Origin: Paraburkholderia megapolitana
GTDB taxonomy: Bacteria; Pseudomonadota; Gammaproteobacteria; Burkholderiales; Burkholderiaceae
Assembly (NCBI RefSeq): GCF_007556815.1
Contig: NZ_CP041743.1
Location: 2,046,001-2,110,000, forward strand
Reading direction: 5' to 3'
DNA length: 64,000 nt
In this document: positions 51,119 through 59,512 of the stretch, piece after piece
Position numbering within the stretch: position 1 is the stretch's first letter
How the letters are laid out: the number at the start of each line of letters is the position of its first letter
The notes under the pieces: model-generated
Seen by the model: the letters and a program-made list of their open reading frames with translations, nothing else
What the model was told of the DNA's origin: nothing
The model's database searches: none
Translations under genes and position numbers: made by a program

Positions 51119-52498
51119 TTGATCCTGGATACCGCGCAGCGTGCGGAGCAAGAGCGCGCTTCGATCGTCGATATCGGCGAACTGATCGATAGTCAGCCGT
51201 TGAGCACCTTCCAGAAATGGATCATGGTGCTGATCGGTTGCTCGGTGGTGATGGATAGGTTCGATGTGCAGACGATGGGTTTTGTCGCCCCCGCAATCGT
51301 CCGCGCGTGGGGCATCGGCGCTGCCGAACTCGGTCCGGTATTCGGTGCGAGCCTGTTAGGGATGCTTGCGGGTTCCATCGTTCTCGGCGCAATGGCCGAT
51401 CGCATAGGGCGCCGGCCGGTACTGGTCGGTGCGACGGTCTTCTATGGGTTGTGCATGCTCGGTACGACGCTGGTTCACAGCGTGCCGGAATTTCTGGCGA
51501 TTCGTTTCCTGACCGGTTTCGGTATCGGTGGCGTGATGGGTAACGCGATCGCGCTGGTCAGCGAATACAGTCCGCGCAAATATCGCGCGTCGTTGATGAC
51601 ATGGGTGTCGTGCGGTTTCACAGGTGGGGCAATTGCCGGCGGACTGCTTTGCGCAACGCTGTTGCCGTCACTTGGATGGAGGCCGGTGTTCCTCGTCGGT
51701 GGTCTGCTGCCGTTGATCATTGCAGTCGTCATGGCGAGGTATCTGCCGGAGTCGCTTCAACTGATGGTGATCAAGCAGCGCACCCCGGAAACGATCGGCA
51801 GGTGGCTTGAGCGAATTGCTCCGGATGTTCGGATCGGACCCGGAACCCGCTTCGTCGTCCACACACAGTCGCAAACGAAGGCTTCCGTTGGCGAACTGTT
51901 TCGCGATGGTCGCGGCGCGATGACGCTACTGCTGTGGGGGATCAACTTCGCGAACCTGCTCGATCTCTTCTTCCTGTCGAACTGGCTGCCCATGTTGTCC
52001 TTGCGCGTTGGCCACGCGGTCTCGACGGCCGTGCTCATCGGCACCTTGCTGCAGATCGGCGGAACGGTCGGTGCGTTGCTGATGGGGCCGTTGATGGACC
52101 GCTTCGGTTTCTATCGGGTGCTCGCGCTCGGATTTCTGCTGGCGACGTTTTCGGTGTCGTCGGTCGGTCTCCCCGATCTGTCGACGGGATTGCGCTACGC
52201 CGTCGTGTTGATCAGTGGAATCTGCATTGTGGGTGGGCAGCCGGCGGTCAACGCACTGACGGCGACGCTGTACCCCACTTCGTTGCGCGCCACCGGGGTT
52301 GGCTGGAGTCTGGGAATCGGCCGGGCGGGTTCGATTATCGGCCCCGTCGTGGCAGGACAGCTCATCAGGCTGCAGTGGTCGAATACTGCATTGTTTATCG
52401 CCGCTGCGGTGCCCGCGCTCGCATCGTGCGTCATGGTTGTTTTCCTGAGCCGTGTTTCGGGAAGACAGAACGTACCAACGAATAGGGAAAAAACATGA
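51119..52498 (+). CDS. AAHS-family aromatic acid:H+ symporter (PcaK-like)
   Basis: A 459-residue 12-TM carrier. VVMDRFDVQTMGFVAPAI (with the membrane-1 Asp typical of aromatic-acid symporters), ADRIGRRPVL (motif A) and the order of segments match PcaK/BenK. TTG 51119 is chosen because GAGGAG lies six bases upstream and the resulting N-terminus has the usual length; a GTG at 51071 without a site would add 16 residues. The stop overlaps the next gene (ATGA). It imports the aromatic acid handled by this cluster. Confidence 0.88.
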   Translation: MILDTAQRAEQERASIVDIGELIDSQPLSTFQKWIMVLIGCSVVMDRFDVQTMGFVAPAIVRAWGIGAAELGPVFGASLLGMLAGSIVLGAMADRIGRRPVLVGATVFYGLCMLGTTLVHSVPEFLAIRFLTGFGIGGVMGNAIALVSEYSPRKYRASLMTWVSCGFTGGAIAGGLLCATLLPSLGWRPVFLVGGLLPLIIAVVMARYLPESLQLMVIKQRTPETIGRWLERIAPDVRIGPGTRFVVHTQSQTKASVGELFRDGRGAMTLLLWGINFANLLDLFFLSNWLPMLSLRVGHAVSTAVLIGTLLQIGGTVGALLMGPLMDRFGFYRVLALGFLLATFSVSSVGLPDLSTGLRYAVVLISGICIVGGQPAVNALTATLYPTSLRATGVGWSLGIGRAGSIIGPVVAGQLIRLQWSNTALFIAAAVPALASCVMVVFLSRVSGRQNVPTNREKT

Positions 52499-54234
52499 TT
52501 GAAGAACGCGACGTCATCGTAACGATGCGAGACGGTACCCGTCTTGCAGTCGACGTCTATCGACCCGAAGCGAGCGGGAAATATCCTGTGCTCTATGCTT
52601 CGGCTTTGCACAATAAGGATATTCAAGGCCCGGAGATTGCCGACGTCCTGCCGCCGCAACCGGCGCATGCGCCACTGTGGTTCGGACCGATCGAAGCGGG
52701 CGATACACGACGCTTTATCGCTAACGGCTATGTGCATGTCATTGCGCAGCCGCGAGGCTCGGCGAAGTCGGAAGGTCACTATGGTGGTGAGAACACCGAT
52801 CACTACGACATGATCGAATGGATCACGCAGCAGCCATGGTCTGACGGCAAGGTCGGGATGGTCGGTATTTCAGGTTACGCAGGAGAGCAATGGCGCGCGG
52901 CTGCGCAAGGGCATCCGGCGCTTAAGGCGATCTTCCCTTACGACGCCTGTAGTGCCTACGGAGGTATGTTCGGCTTTCGGGACTTCAATCCTGGCGGCGT
53001 CATCCATACGTTCCCCTACCTGCTCGACGTTTTTAGCACGGTTCACGAATCGCGCGACGTACCTGGACCGCTGCCCGACGATCAGGAGGCGCACTGGCGA
53101 ACGGCCATGCGCAATCCCGACTACAAGATGTACATCAACCTCTACAACATTCTGACGCAGAAGGGTCAGCGTACAGCGGTGATGTATCACATCATGACAA
53201 ACCCATGGGAGCCGGACGGAACCGTTGAGCGTGCCGAAGAGGTCTTCAGGGCGATCAAGGTGCCGTTCTATACGGGGTCCGGCGCCTATGCGTATACGTA
53301 CAAATTGCATTGGCTCGGTGCCCAGCACTATTTCGGCAACGTCAAGCAGCCGCGCAAGCTGGTCTTTACCGGTCCGGCTCATCTGGAGAGACCGTTCCAT
53401 CAGTATCACGACGAAGTCATTCGCTGGTACGACTACTGGCTCAAGGGTGTCGACACCGGCATCATGGACGAGCCGCCGGTTCGCTACTGGGTGATGGGCG
53501 CGAACGAATGGCGCACGGGTACCGATTGGCCCTTGCCCGAAACACAATGGGTCAAGTATCACCTCGCCGGTTGGGAGCGGCTTTCCACCGATGCCCCCCG
53601 ACCGTCGGCTGAGGTCGGCAATGCGCAGCGCGAGCCCGATGTTTTTACGCAGATGCCGCTCAAGAAAACCACCAGGGTCGAGCGCCTGCGCTATATGACC
53701 GAACCGCTCGCCCACGACGTGCTGGTAGCGGGCCCGATCTCACTCACGCTCTACGCTGAAATCGATCAGGCAGACACGAACTGGATCGTCGTGCTCAAGG
53801 ACGTAGGGCCGGACGTCTCGGTGGTCACGGCGCGTGCCGGCGAACGAAGCGTTCCGGATACGTTGCCGGAACGCGAACTGACGCGTGGCTGGTTGAAAGC
53901 CTCATATCGGGCAACCGATCCCGATCGGTCGAAGCCTGGAGAGCCGTTCCACAAGTTGACGAAGAATTCGATCGAACCGGTTACGCCAGGCGAGATCGTC
54001 AAGTATGAGATTCAGGTGCTGGCGACGGCGAACCAGTTCAAGGCGGGTCATCGGATCTGCCTGGAGATTTGCAGTCTGGACGTGCCGACCGGAACCGGTG
54101 CGATGACCGATGTCGAGTACATCCCGTATCACGTATGCAGCAGCGACACGGTTACCCACAAGATCTACCGCGACGCGGATCGTCCGTCGCATTTGTTGCT
54201 TCCCATCATTGCGCTGAATGGGCAGTCGTCCTGA
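52495..54234 (+). CDS. CocE/NonD-type (X-Pro dipeptidyl-peptidase S15 fold) hydrolase
   Basis: A 579-residue serine hydrolase. The alpha/beta-hydrolase domain has RGSAKSEGHYG (oxyanion region), the nucleophile in VGISGYAGEQ, and the His in GPAHLERPF. A C-terminal jelly-roll domain (from about 390) follows, as in cocaine esterase and NonD. No signal peptide, so it acts in the cytoplasm. Four-base overlap with the carrier gene suggests it hydrolyses an ester or amide of the imported aromatic acid. Confidence 0.9.
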   Translation: MIEERDVIVTMRDGTRLAVDVYRPEASGKYPVLYASALHNKDIQGPEIADVLPPQPAHAPLWFGPIEAGDTRRFIANGYVHVIAQPRGSAKSEGHYGGENTDHYDMIEWITQQPWSDGKVGMVGISGYAGEQWRAAAQGHPALKAIFPYDACSAYGGMFGFRDFNPGGVIHTFPYLLDVFSTVHESRDVPGPLPDDQEAHWRTAMRNPDYKMYINLYNILTQKGQRTAVMYHIMTNPWEPDGTVERAEEVFRAIKVPFYTGSGAYAYTYKLHWLGAQHYFGNVKQPRKLVFTGPAHLERPFHQYHDEVIRWYDYWLKGVDTGIMDEPPVRYWVMGANEWRTGTDWPLPETQWVKYHLAGWERLSTDAPRPSAEVGNAQREPDVFTQMPLKKTTRVERLRYMTEPLAHDVLVAGPISLTLYAEIDQADTNWIVVLKDVGPDVSVVTARAGERSVPDTLPERELTRGWLKASYRATDPDRSKPGEPFHKLTKNSIEPVTPGEIVKYEIQVLATANQFKAGHRICLEICSLDVPTGTGAMTDVEYIPYHVCSSDTVTHKIYRDADRPSHLLLPIIALNGQSS

Positions 54235-54250
54235 GTCGCGGATTTCTGCA

Positions 54251-54286
54251 GGGTGCCAACTGGCACCCGCTGAATTTGATCATCAA
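54251..54286. promoter_or_regulatory. Palindromes between the CocE hydrolase and enoyl-CoA hydratase genes
   Basis: A perfect dyad GGGTGCCA-AC-TGGCACCC (54251-54268) followed by TTGATCATCAA (54276-54286), which resembles the MarR core with one spacer base missing. The pair lies just before the hydratase ATG at 54301, so an internal promoter or attenuator is possible. Confidence 0.5.
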
Positions 54287-54300
54287 TCTGAGGTTTATCA

Positions 54301-55089
54301 ATGAAGAGCATACGTTTCGATCGTGATGGAAAGGTGGGCACGATCGTATTGGCGAATCCGCCCTACAACCGGCTTGATCTGCGCTTTTCGCAAGGTCTGC
54401 GCGATGCGATTCATGACGCTAGCGAAAGCGATATCCGGGTGCTCGTCGTTCGCGCGGAGGGGCCGGATTTCAGTCACGGCGGCGAGGTTCGCGAGTGGCC
54501 CGGTAAAGACCTGAACTGGTTTCGCACGTTCGTCGCGGATGTCAACGCGTCGTATCGTGCCATCGAGGCACTGCGTATTCCGACGGTGGCCGTGGTGCAG
54601 GGCCTCGCATTCGGTGGCGGCTTTGAACTTGCCTTGAGTTGCGATTTCATCGTGGCGGCAACGAATGCGGTTTTCAGATGCGTGGAGGTCACTACCGCGA
54701 TGTTGCCGGTCGCCGGCGGACTGCAGCGGCTGGCCGAACGCGTGGGACGTAGCCGCGCGTCGCGCTTTGCCATGCTCGGCGAAGGAATTCCAGGCGCTCT
54801 CGCCGGGGAGATCGGCATTGCCACACATGTGGCCGAACCGGATGAGCTCGAACGTGTTGCGGGTGAGTTGATCACACAACTATCGGACGGTCCTACGCTT
54901 TCCTACGCGGTGACACGGACGCTGCTAAAAACGTGGTCGAGCGGCGGTGTGGCGGGCGCCGACATTGCAATGCCGGACCTTTGGCTGGATCTGTATCACA
55001 CGGAAGACGCTACGCGTGGTTTTGCCAACACCGCCGAAGCGTTCGATCGCGATGCGGTGCCTGGCGATCTGGTGTTTTACGGCAAGTAG
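54301..55089 (+). CDS. Enoyl-CoA hydratase/isomerase family protein
   Basis: A 262-residue crotonase-fold protein. The CoA/oxyanion segments are FSHGGEVREWPG and LAFGGGFELALSCDFIVA. The usual catalytic Glu positions are not both obvious (VEVTTAMLPVAGG region), so hydratase, isomerase or thioesterase activity is open. The gene lies 17 bases before the acyl-CoA ligase gene. Together they suggest CoA-dependent shortening of an aromatic side chain. Confidence 0.88.
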   Translation: MKSIRFDRDGKVGTIVLANPPYNRLDLRFSQGLRDAIHDASESDIRVLVVRAEGPDFSHGGEVREWPGKDLNWFRTFVADVNASYRAIEALRIPTVAVVQGLAFGGGFELALSCDFIVAATNAVFRCVEVTTAMLPVAGGLQRLAERVGRSRASRFAMLGEGIPGALAGEIGIATHVAEPDELERVAGELITQLSDGPTLSYAVTRTLLKTWSSGGVAGADIAMPDLWLDLYHTEDATRGFANTAEAFDRDAVPGDLVFYGK

Positions 55090-55106
55090 TCGGAGAGAAA
55101 GGCGTG

Positions 55107-56827
55107 ATGCAAACCTTACCCGGTTCTCCTGCGTTTATCGCACCTGTCGATGGCGTTGCGTACGTGCGTGGCGAGACAGACGTTCCGTTAAGCGAGGCGA
55201 CCATCGGTCAGTTGCTGAGAGATACGGCGCTACGCTTTCCTGATCGACAAGCCGTCGTGTTCCGCGAGCAGGGCGTGCGCTGGACGTGGAAGGAGTTCGA
55301 CGAACGCGTCGATCGACTGGCTGCGGGTCTTTTGTCCCTGGACATAACGAAGGGCGACCGCGTCGGAATCTGGTCGCCGAACCGATTCGAATGGTTGCTC
55401 ACGCAGTTCGCCACGGCACGCATCGGTGCGGTACTGGTCAACATCAATCCGGCCTATCGGGTTTCCGAGCTCGAGTACGCCTTGCGCAAGGTGGGGTGCA
55501 AGGCGCTCGTAACGGCTGAGCAATTCAAGAAGTCACACTACATTTCGATGCTGCTCGACATTGCTCCGGAGCTTAAGGCGCAGCGAGCCGGTCACTTGCA
55601 GTGTGCGCGTTTGCCAGAACTGCGGACTGTCATATCCGTCGGCGAACCGAACATCCCGGGGGTAACGCCGTTTGCCGCCGTCATGCTGGGCGGCGCGGCG
55701 AATTTACATGAAAGACAGAAAGCCGCGAACGATCTATCCGCGCAAGACCCAATCAACATTCAATTCACGAGCGGTACCACGGGTAGCCCGAAAGGTGCCA
55801 CGCTGACGCATCGAAACGTCGTCAACAACGGACGTTTTGTGGCAATGGCCATGAAGCTGACCGAGACCGACTCGCTTTGCATTCCGGTTCCGCTTTACCA
55901 CTGCTTCGGGATGGTGCTCGGCGTTATGGCATGCGTATCGGTTGGCGCGCAGATGGTCTTTCCTGGCGAGGGATTCGATGCCGGCGCGACGCTCGCGTCG
56001 GTCGAGCAGGAGCGCTGCACGGCACTACACGGCGTCCGACAATGTTCATTGCCGAGCTGGAACATGAGGGGTTCGCCACGTTTGATCTGAGCAGTCTCCG
56101 CACGGGCATCATGGCGGGCTCGCCATGCCCGATCGAGACCATGAAGCAGGTGATGGCCAGAATGCACATGCGGGAGGTCACCATCGCGTATGGCATGACG
56201 GAGACGAGCCCCGTGTCGTTTCAGAGTGCAACCACGGATCCGCTCGATAAACGCACTACCACTGTCGGGCGGATTCAACCGCACCTTGAGGTGAAGATCG
56301 TCGATTACCTCGGCAATACGGTGCCCGTCGGCGTAACAGGGGAACTCTGTACGAAGGGATATTCCGTCATGCTGGGCTACTGGGACGACGAGGTGAAGAC
56401 ACGTGAGAGCATCCTCGATGGATGGATGCATACGGGCGACCTTGCAACGATCGATGCCGAGGGCTATTGCAACATCGTCGGCCGGCTGAAGGACATGGTG
56501 ATTCGCGGCGGCGAGAACATCTATCCTCGCGAGATAGAGGAATATCTCTTCACGCATCCCAAGATCCAGAATGTTCAGGTGTTCGGTGTGCCCGACGACA
56601 AAACCGGCGAGGAACTATGCGCGTGGATCGTGCTTCGACAAGGCGAACATGCCAGCGAGGAAGACATCCGCGATTTTTGCCGCGGACAGATCGCGCATTA
56701 CAAGGTGCCGCGGTATGTTCGCTTTGTCGATGAAATGCCGCTGACCGTTACGGGAAAGGTGCAGAAGTTTGCGATGCGGGAGGAGATGGTTCGTCTTTTA
56801 AATCTTGACGCGAAGAAGACCACGTAG
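55107..56827 (+). pseudogene. AMP-binding acyl-CoA ligase, split by a one-base frameshift
   Basis: Both parts together encode a 573-residue ANL-superfamily ligase. Part 1 (55107 to about 56037) has the P-loop [15 protein letters not shown] and ends in CTALHGV. Part 2 continues from [10 protein letters not shown] in the next frame with [42 protein letters not shown] and the catalytic Lys in TGKVQKF. The break is at GTCC-GACA (56036-56037), where one C is missing for the expected Val-Pro-Thr-Met. All other domains are intact, so this is either a recent mutation or a base-calling error. ATG 55107 follows GGAGAG. Confidence 0.88.
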
Positions 56828-56833
56828 TGGGGC

Positions 56834-56899
56834 ATCCTGCCCGTCAGTGGATGGGCAGGATAGAACCCGATGATGATTTGATAGGGCCGGCGCCCTATC
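56834..56899. terminator. Two hairpins between convergent genes
   Basis: ATCCTGCCC-N10-GGGCAGGAT (56834-56861) and GATAGGGC-CGGC-GCCCTATC (56880-56899), both perfect. No long T tract follows either, so their termination strength is uncertain. They sit exactly between the ligase and YceI stops. Confidence 0.6.
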
Positions 56900-56911
56900 C
56901 ATAGGAGTCGC

Positions 56912-57538
56912 TTATTGCTGAAGCTCGAAAGCCCCAGCAATCTTTAGCTGAACCTCGTCGCCGACCAGCGGCAAATACTGCTTGATCTCGAAGTCACTGC
57001 GTTTGATGACACCAGTCGCTTCGAAGCCCACCGTGAAAACCTTATTCAGCGGATTGATACCCGAGCCGACAAGGTGAGCTTTAAGCGTCACCGACCTGGT
57101 GACGCCATGCAGAGTCAGATCGCCGACGATAGTGACCGCACCCTTGCCAGTCGACGTGACCTTGGTCGAGGTAAAAGTCGCAGCGGGGAATTTAGCGGCG
57201 TCGAACCATTGCTCTCCTTTCAGTTGTTCATTGAGCGGAGGCACGGTGGTTAGGATCGACTGCACGGGAATGGAAACGTCCAGCTTCGAGAGCGACACCT
57301 TGGACGGATCATACTGAAGCGTGCCGGAGGCTCCAGAGAAGAAGCCGGAAAAATCCGAGAAGCCGAAATGCGAAATCGAGAAACCGACTTGCGTGTGGAA
57401 AGGCTCGACCTTGTAGTTCCCGGCTTTGACCGCCTCTGGATCTTTCGAGGAAACTTGCTGCGCCATCGCCTGCGGTACCGCGGCAGAGAAGGCTAGCGTT
57501 GCGGCCACAATGCCTGCGGCAAGGTAACGTGATTTCAT
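56912..57538 (-). CDS. Periplasmic YceI-family lipid-binding protein
   Basis: A 208-residue protein. The signal peptide ends at QAMAQ (residue 27). The lipocalin-like YceI domain follows with YKVEPFHTQVGFSISHFGFSDFSG in pieces, a DGTLxxDP-like strand (GTLQYDPSKV), FTSTKV and the GDLTLHGVTRSV motif. YceI proteins bind isoprenoid chains or other amphiphiles. It is downstream of the azoreductase gene on the same strand with about 70 bases between them. Confidence 0.92.
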   Translation of the reverse strand: MKSRYLAAGIVAATLAFSAAVPQAMAQQVSSKDPEAVKAGNYKVEPFHTQVGFSISHFGFSDFSGFFSGASGTLQYDPSKVSLSKLDVSIPVQSILTTVPPLNEQLKGEQWFDAAKFPAATFTSTKVTSTGKGAVTIVGDLTLHGVTRSVTLKAHLVGSGINPLNKVFTVGFEATGVIKRSDFEIKQYLPLVGDEVQLKIAGAFELQQ

Positions 57539-57606
57539 GAAGAGAAATTCCTTGGTAAGGGTAAAGAGCTTGCGTTCAGGTGCTGCGATCTTTTCGAATA
57601 TCGTGC

Positions 57607-58218
57607 TCAGGCAGCCAGTGCTGCGATGTCGGCGAGCGCCGTAGCAATCGACGCATCCTTTGCATCAGGGCCCAGGTTGAGACCCTCAGCACGGACGATA
57701 GTGATGTCGGTCAGCCCGATGAAGGACAACACGCCTGTCAGGTAAGTCTCGTGATGATCGAAAATCGCTGCGGGGCTGCCGCCGCTATAGACGCCACCGC
57801 GCGACGACGCGACGAAGACTTTCTTGCTCTTCGGCAGCAGGCCTTCCGGACCTTTCTCGCCGTACTTGAAGGACTTGCCGGCGACGACGACACGATCGAT
57901 CCACGCCTTGAGCTGCGAGGACACCGAGAAGTTGTACATCGGCGCACCGATGACGATGATATCGGCCGCAAACAGTTCGTCGAGGTATGCACCACCGGTA
58001 GCGAGATCGGTGCCTAACGCAGCATCGGACACGGCCGCGCCCTGGAAGACCGCGAGATGTGCGCCGGACAGATGCAGGAGGGCATCGTTCGCGAGATCAC
58101 GGTAGATGACGTCGATACCCGGATGTAGTTCGACCTGTCGCGCCGCGATTTCTGAAGTGAGAACACGGCTGACCGAGTGTTGACCGAGAATGCTGGAATC
58201 GATATGCAGAAGTTTCAT
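57607..58218 (-). CDS. azoR: FMN-dependent NADH-azoreductase (AzoR family)
   Basis: A 203-residue flavodoxin-fold quinone/azo reductase. The N-terminal FMN phosphate loop ([12 protein letters not shown]), [19 protein letters not shown] and [10 protein letters not shown] are typical of AzoR. It reduces quinones or azo bonds with two electrons and often serves electrophile protection during aromatic degradation. It is divergent from the LysR gene at 58359 and precedes yceI. Confidence 0.93.
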   Translation of the reverse strand: MKLLHIDSSILGQHSVSRVLTSEIAARQVELHPGIDVIYRDLANDALLHLSGAHLAVFQGAAVSDAALGTDLATGGAYLDELFAADIIVIGAPMYNFSVSSQLKAWIDRVVVAGKSFKYGEKGPEGLLPKSKKVFVASSRGGVYSGGSPAAIFDHHETYLTGVLSFIGLTDITIVRAEGLNLGPDAKDASIATALADIAALAA

Positions 58219-58358
58219 GGAAATAGTCTCGCGGGAAGAATTGGATAACGCGTTTGAGGTATCGAAGCACCCGTGATTTGTCTCATGTTTGATGCCGTGT
58301 CGAATAGCCGCTATATTCCGATCTTATCTATCGCTGTGACCGATGGATGGAGTGTGTA

Positions 58359-59276
58359 ATGCTAGATGGTGTCTCTCTCGATCAGTTGCGAACCTTCATT
58401 ACCTCGGTCGACGAGGGCAGTTTCTCCGCCGCGGCGCGTAAGCTGCGGCGAGCGCAATCTGCGGTAAGCGAGCTCGTCAGCAATCTCGAGGAACAGATTG
58501 GTGTGCCGCTGTTTGACCGCTCAGGTCGTTATCCGAAGCTGACGCCGGCCGGTGTTGTTCTGCTTGCCGATGCGCGCGGCATCGTCTCCGGTGTCGACTT
58601 CATGAAGGCGCGTGCCAAAGCCATGTCGTCGGGGCTTGAGCCGGAGCTGTCGGCAGTGATCGATGTGTTTTTGCCGATCGAGGCTATAACCGCGGCGGCG
58701 AAGCAGTTCAAGGAAGAGTTTCCGGGCACGCCGCTGCGACTCTATGTCGAAGCGCTCGGCGGTGTGCTTCAACCCATTCTTGATGGGCGTGCGAGCTTTG
58801 GCATTATCGGACCGCTGCCCGTTGTGCCACCGTCCATGTCGACGGAACGCCTGCTCGACGTTGGTTTCCTGATGGTCGCGGCTCCCGATCATCCACTTGC
58901 AGCGCTGGATGGAATCATTCCGAAAGCTGAGCTTGCCAAGCATGTCCAGCTTGTACTGACCGATAGAACGAATCAATCCGACGGGCGCGAAGTCGGTGTA
59001 ATGTCGCCGTCCACCTGGCGGCTTGCCGACCTCTTCGCCAAACACGCTTTCCTTCTCAACGGCCTGGGCTGGGGTGGCATGCCGCTGCATGCCGTTGCCG
59101 CGGATATTGCCAGCGGCAAGCTCGTCGTCCTGCAGATTGAGGATGTCCCTCCCGGCGGTCTCATGCTGCCGATGTTCGCCATCTACCCGACCGCGGCGCC
59201 ACCCGGGCCGGCCGGGCGGTGGCTTATCGACCGGCTGAAGCTGTGCCCGGGCAAGCTGGGAAACACTTCCCGCTAG
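58359..59276 (+). CDS. LysR-family transcriptional regulator
   Basis: A 305-residue regulator. The winged helix (LDQLRTFITSVDEGSFSAAARKLRRAQSAVSELVSNLEEQ in pieces) and a substrate-binding-like domain (LPIEAITAAAKQFKEEFP, FGIIGPLP) are intact. ATG 58359 is six bases from GGAG; the ATG four codons earlier is too far upstream. The 140-bp region shared with divergent azoR suggests it controls azoR and yceI. Confidence 0.91.
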   Translation: MLDGVSLDQLRTFITSVDEGSFSAAARKLRRAQSAVSELVSNLEEQIGVPLFDRSGRYPKLTPAGVVLLADARGIVSGVDFMKARAKAMSSGLEPELSAVIDVFLPIEAITAAAKQFKEEFPGTPLRLYVEALGGVLQPILDGRASFGIIGPLPVVPPSMSTERLLDVGFLMVAAPDHPLAALDGIIPKAELAKHVQLVLTDRTNQSDGREVGVMSPSTWRLADLFAKHAFLLNGLGWGGMPLHAVAADIASGKLVVLQIEDVPPGGLMLPMFAIYPTAAPPGPAGRWLIDRLKLCPGKLGNTSR

Positions 59277-59307
59277 CACGGGCGCGGCCTCGCGACGAGG
59301 CCCGTGC
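59276..59307 (+). terminator. Hairpin at the end of the LysR gene
   Basis: GCACGGGC paired with GCCCGTGC, with an inner CCTCG/CGAGG alternative stem, beginning at the last base of the LysR stop codon. No T run follows, so a rho-independent role is only possible. Confidence 0.5.
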
Positions 59308-59392
59308 CGGCTAACTCCACGTTTTGTTCAGACTACGGGCAAGGGCGATCCGGCGGAATTCCCGCGTCCGGTCGAGGGTTTACATGAGTATT

Positions 59393-59446
59393 TCTAGTTG
59401 ATAAATCAACTACAATCGTCTTTATGTATTTGACAAATCAAATAAA
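59393..59446. promoter_or_regulatory. Tandem MarR operators before the FAD monooxygenase
   Basis: TTGATAAATCAA (59398-59409, flanked by TCTAG and CTACA) and TTGACAAATCAA (59430-59441, flanked by TGTAT). Start-to-start distance is 32 bp. Sequence, flanks and spacing repeat the pair at 48438-48492 next to the marR gene. Confidence 0.82.
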
Positions 59447-59512
59447 AAATACACGATGCATGGACCGATTGCCATGCCCGGCAGACAGGAGATAGAAAAC
59501 GGAGGTCGCCTT

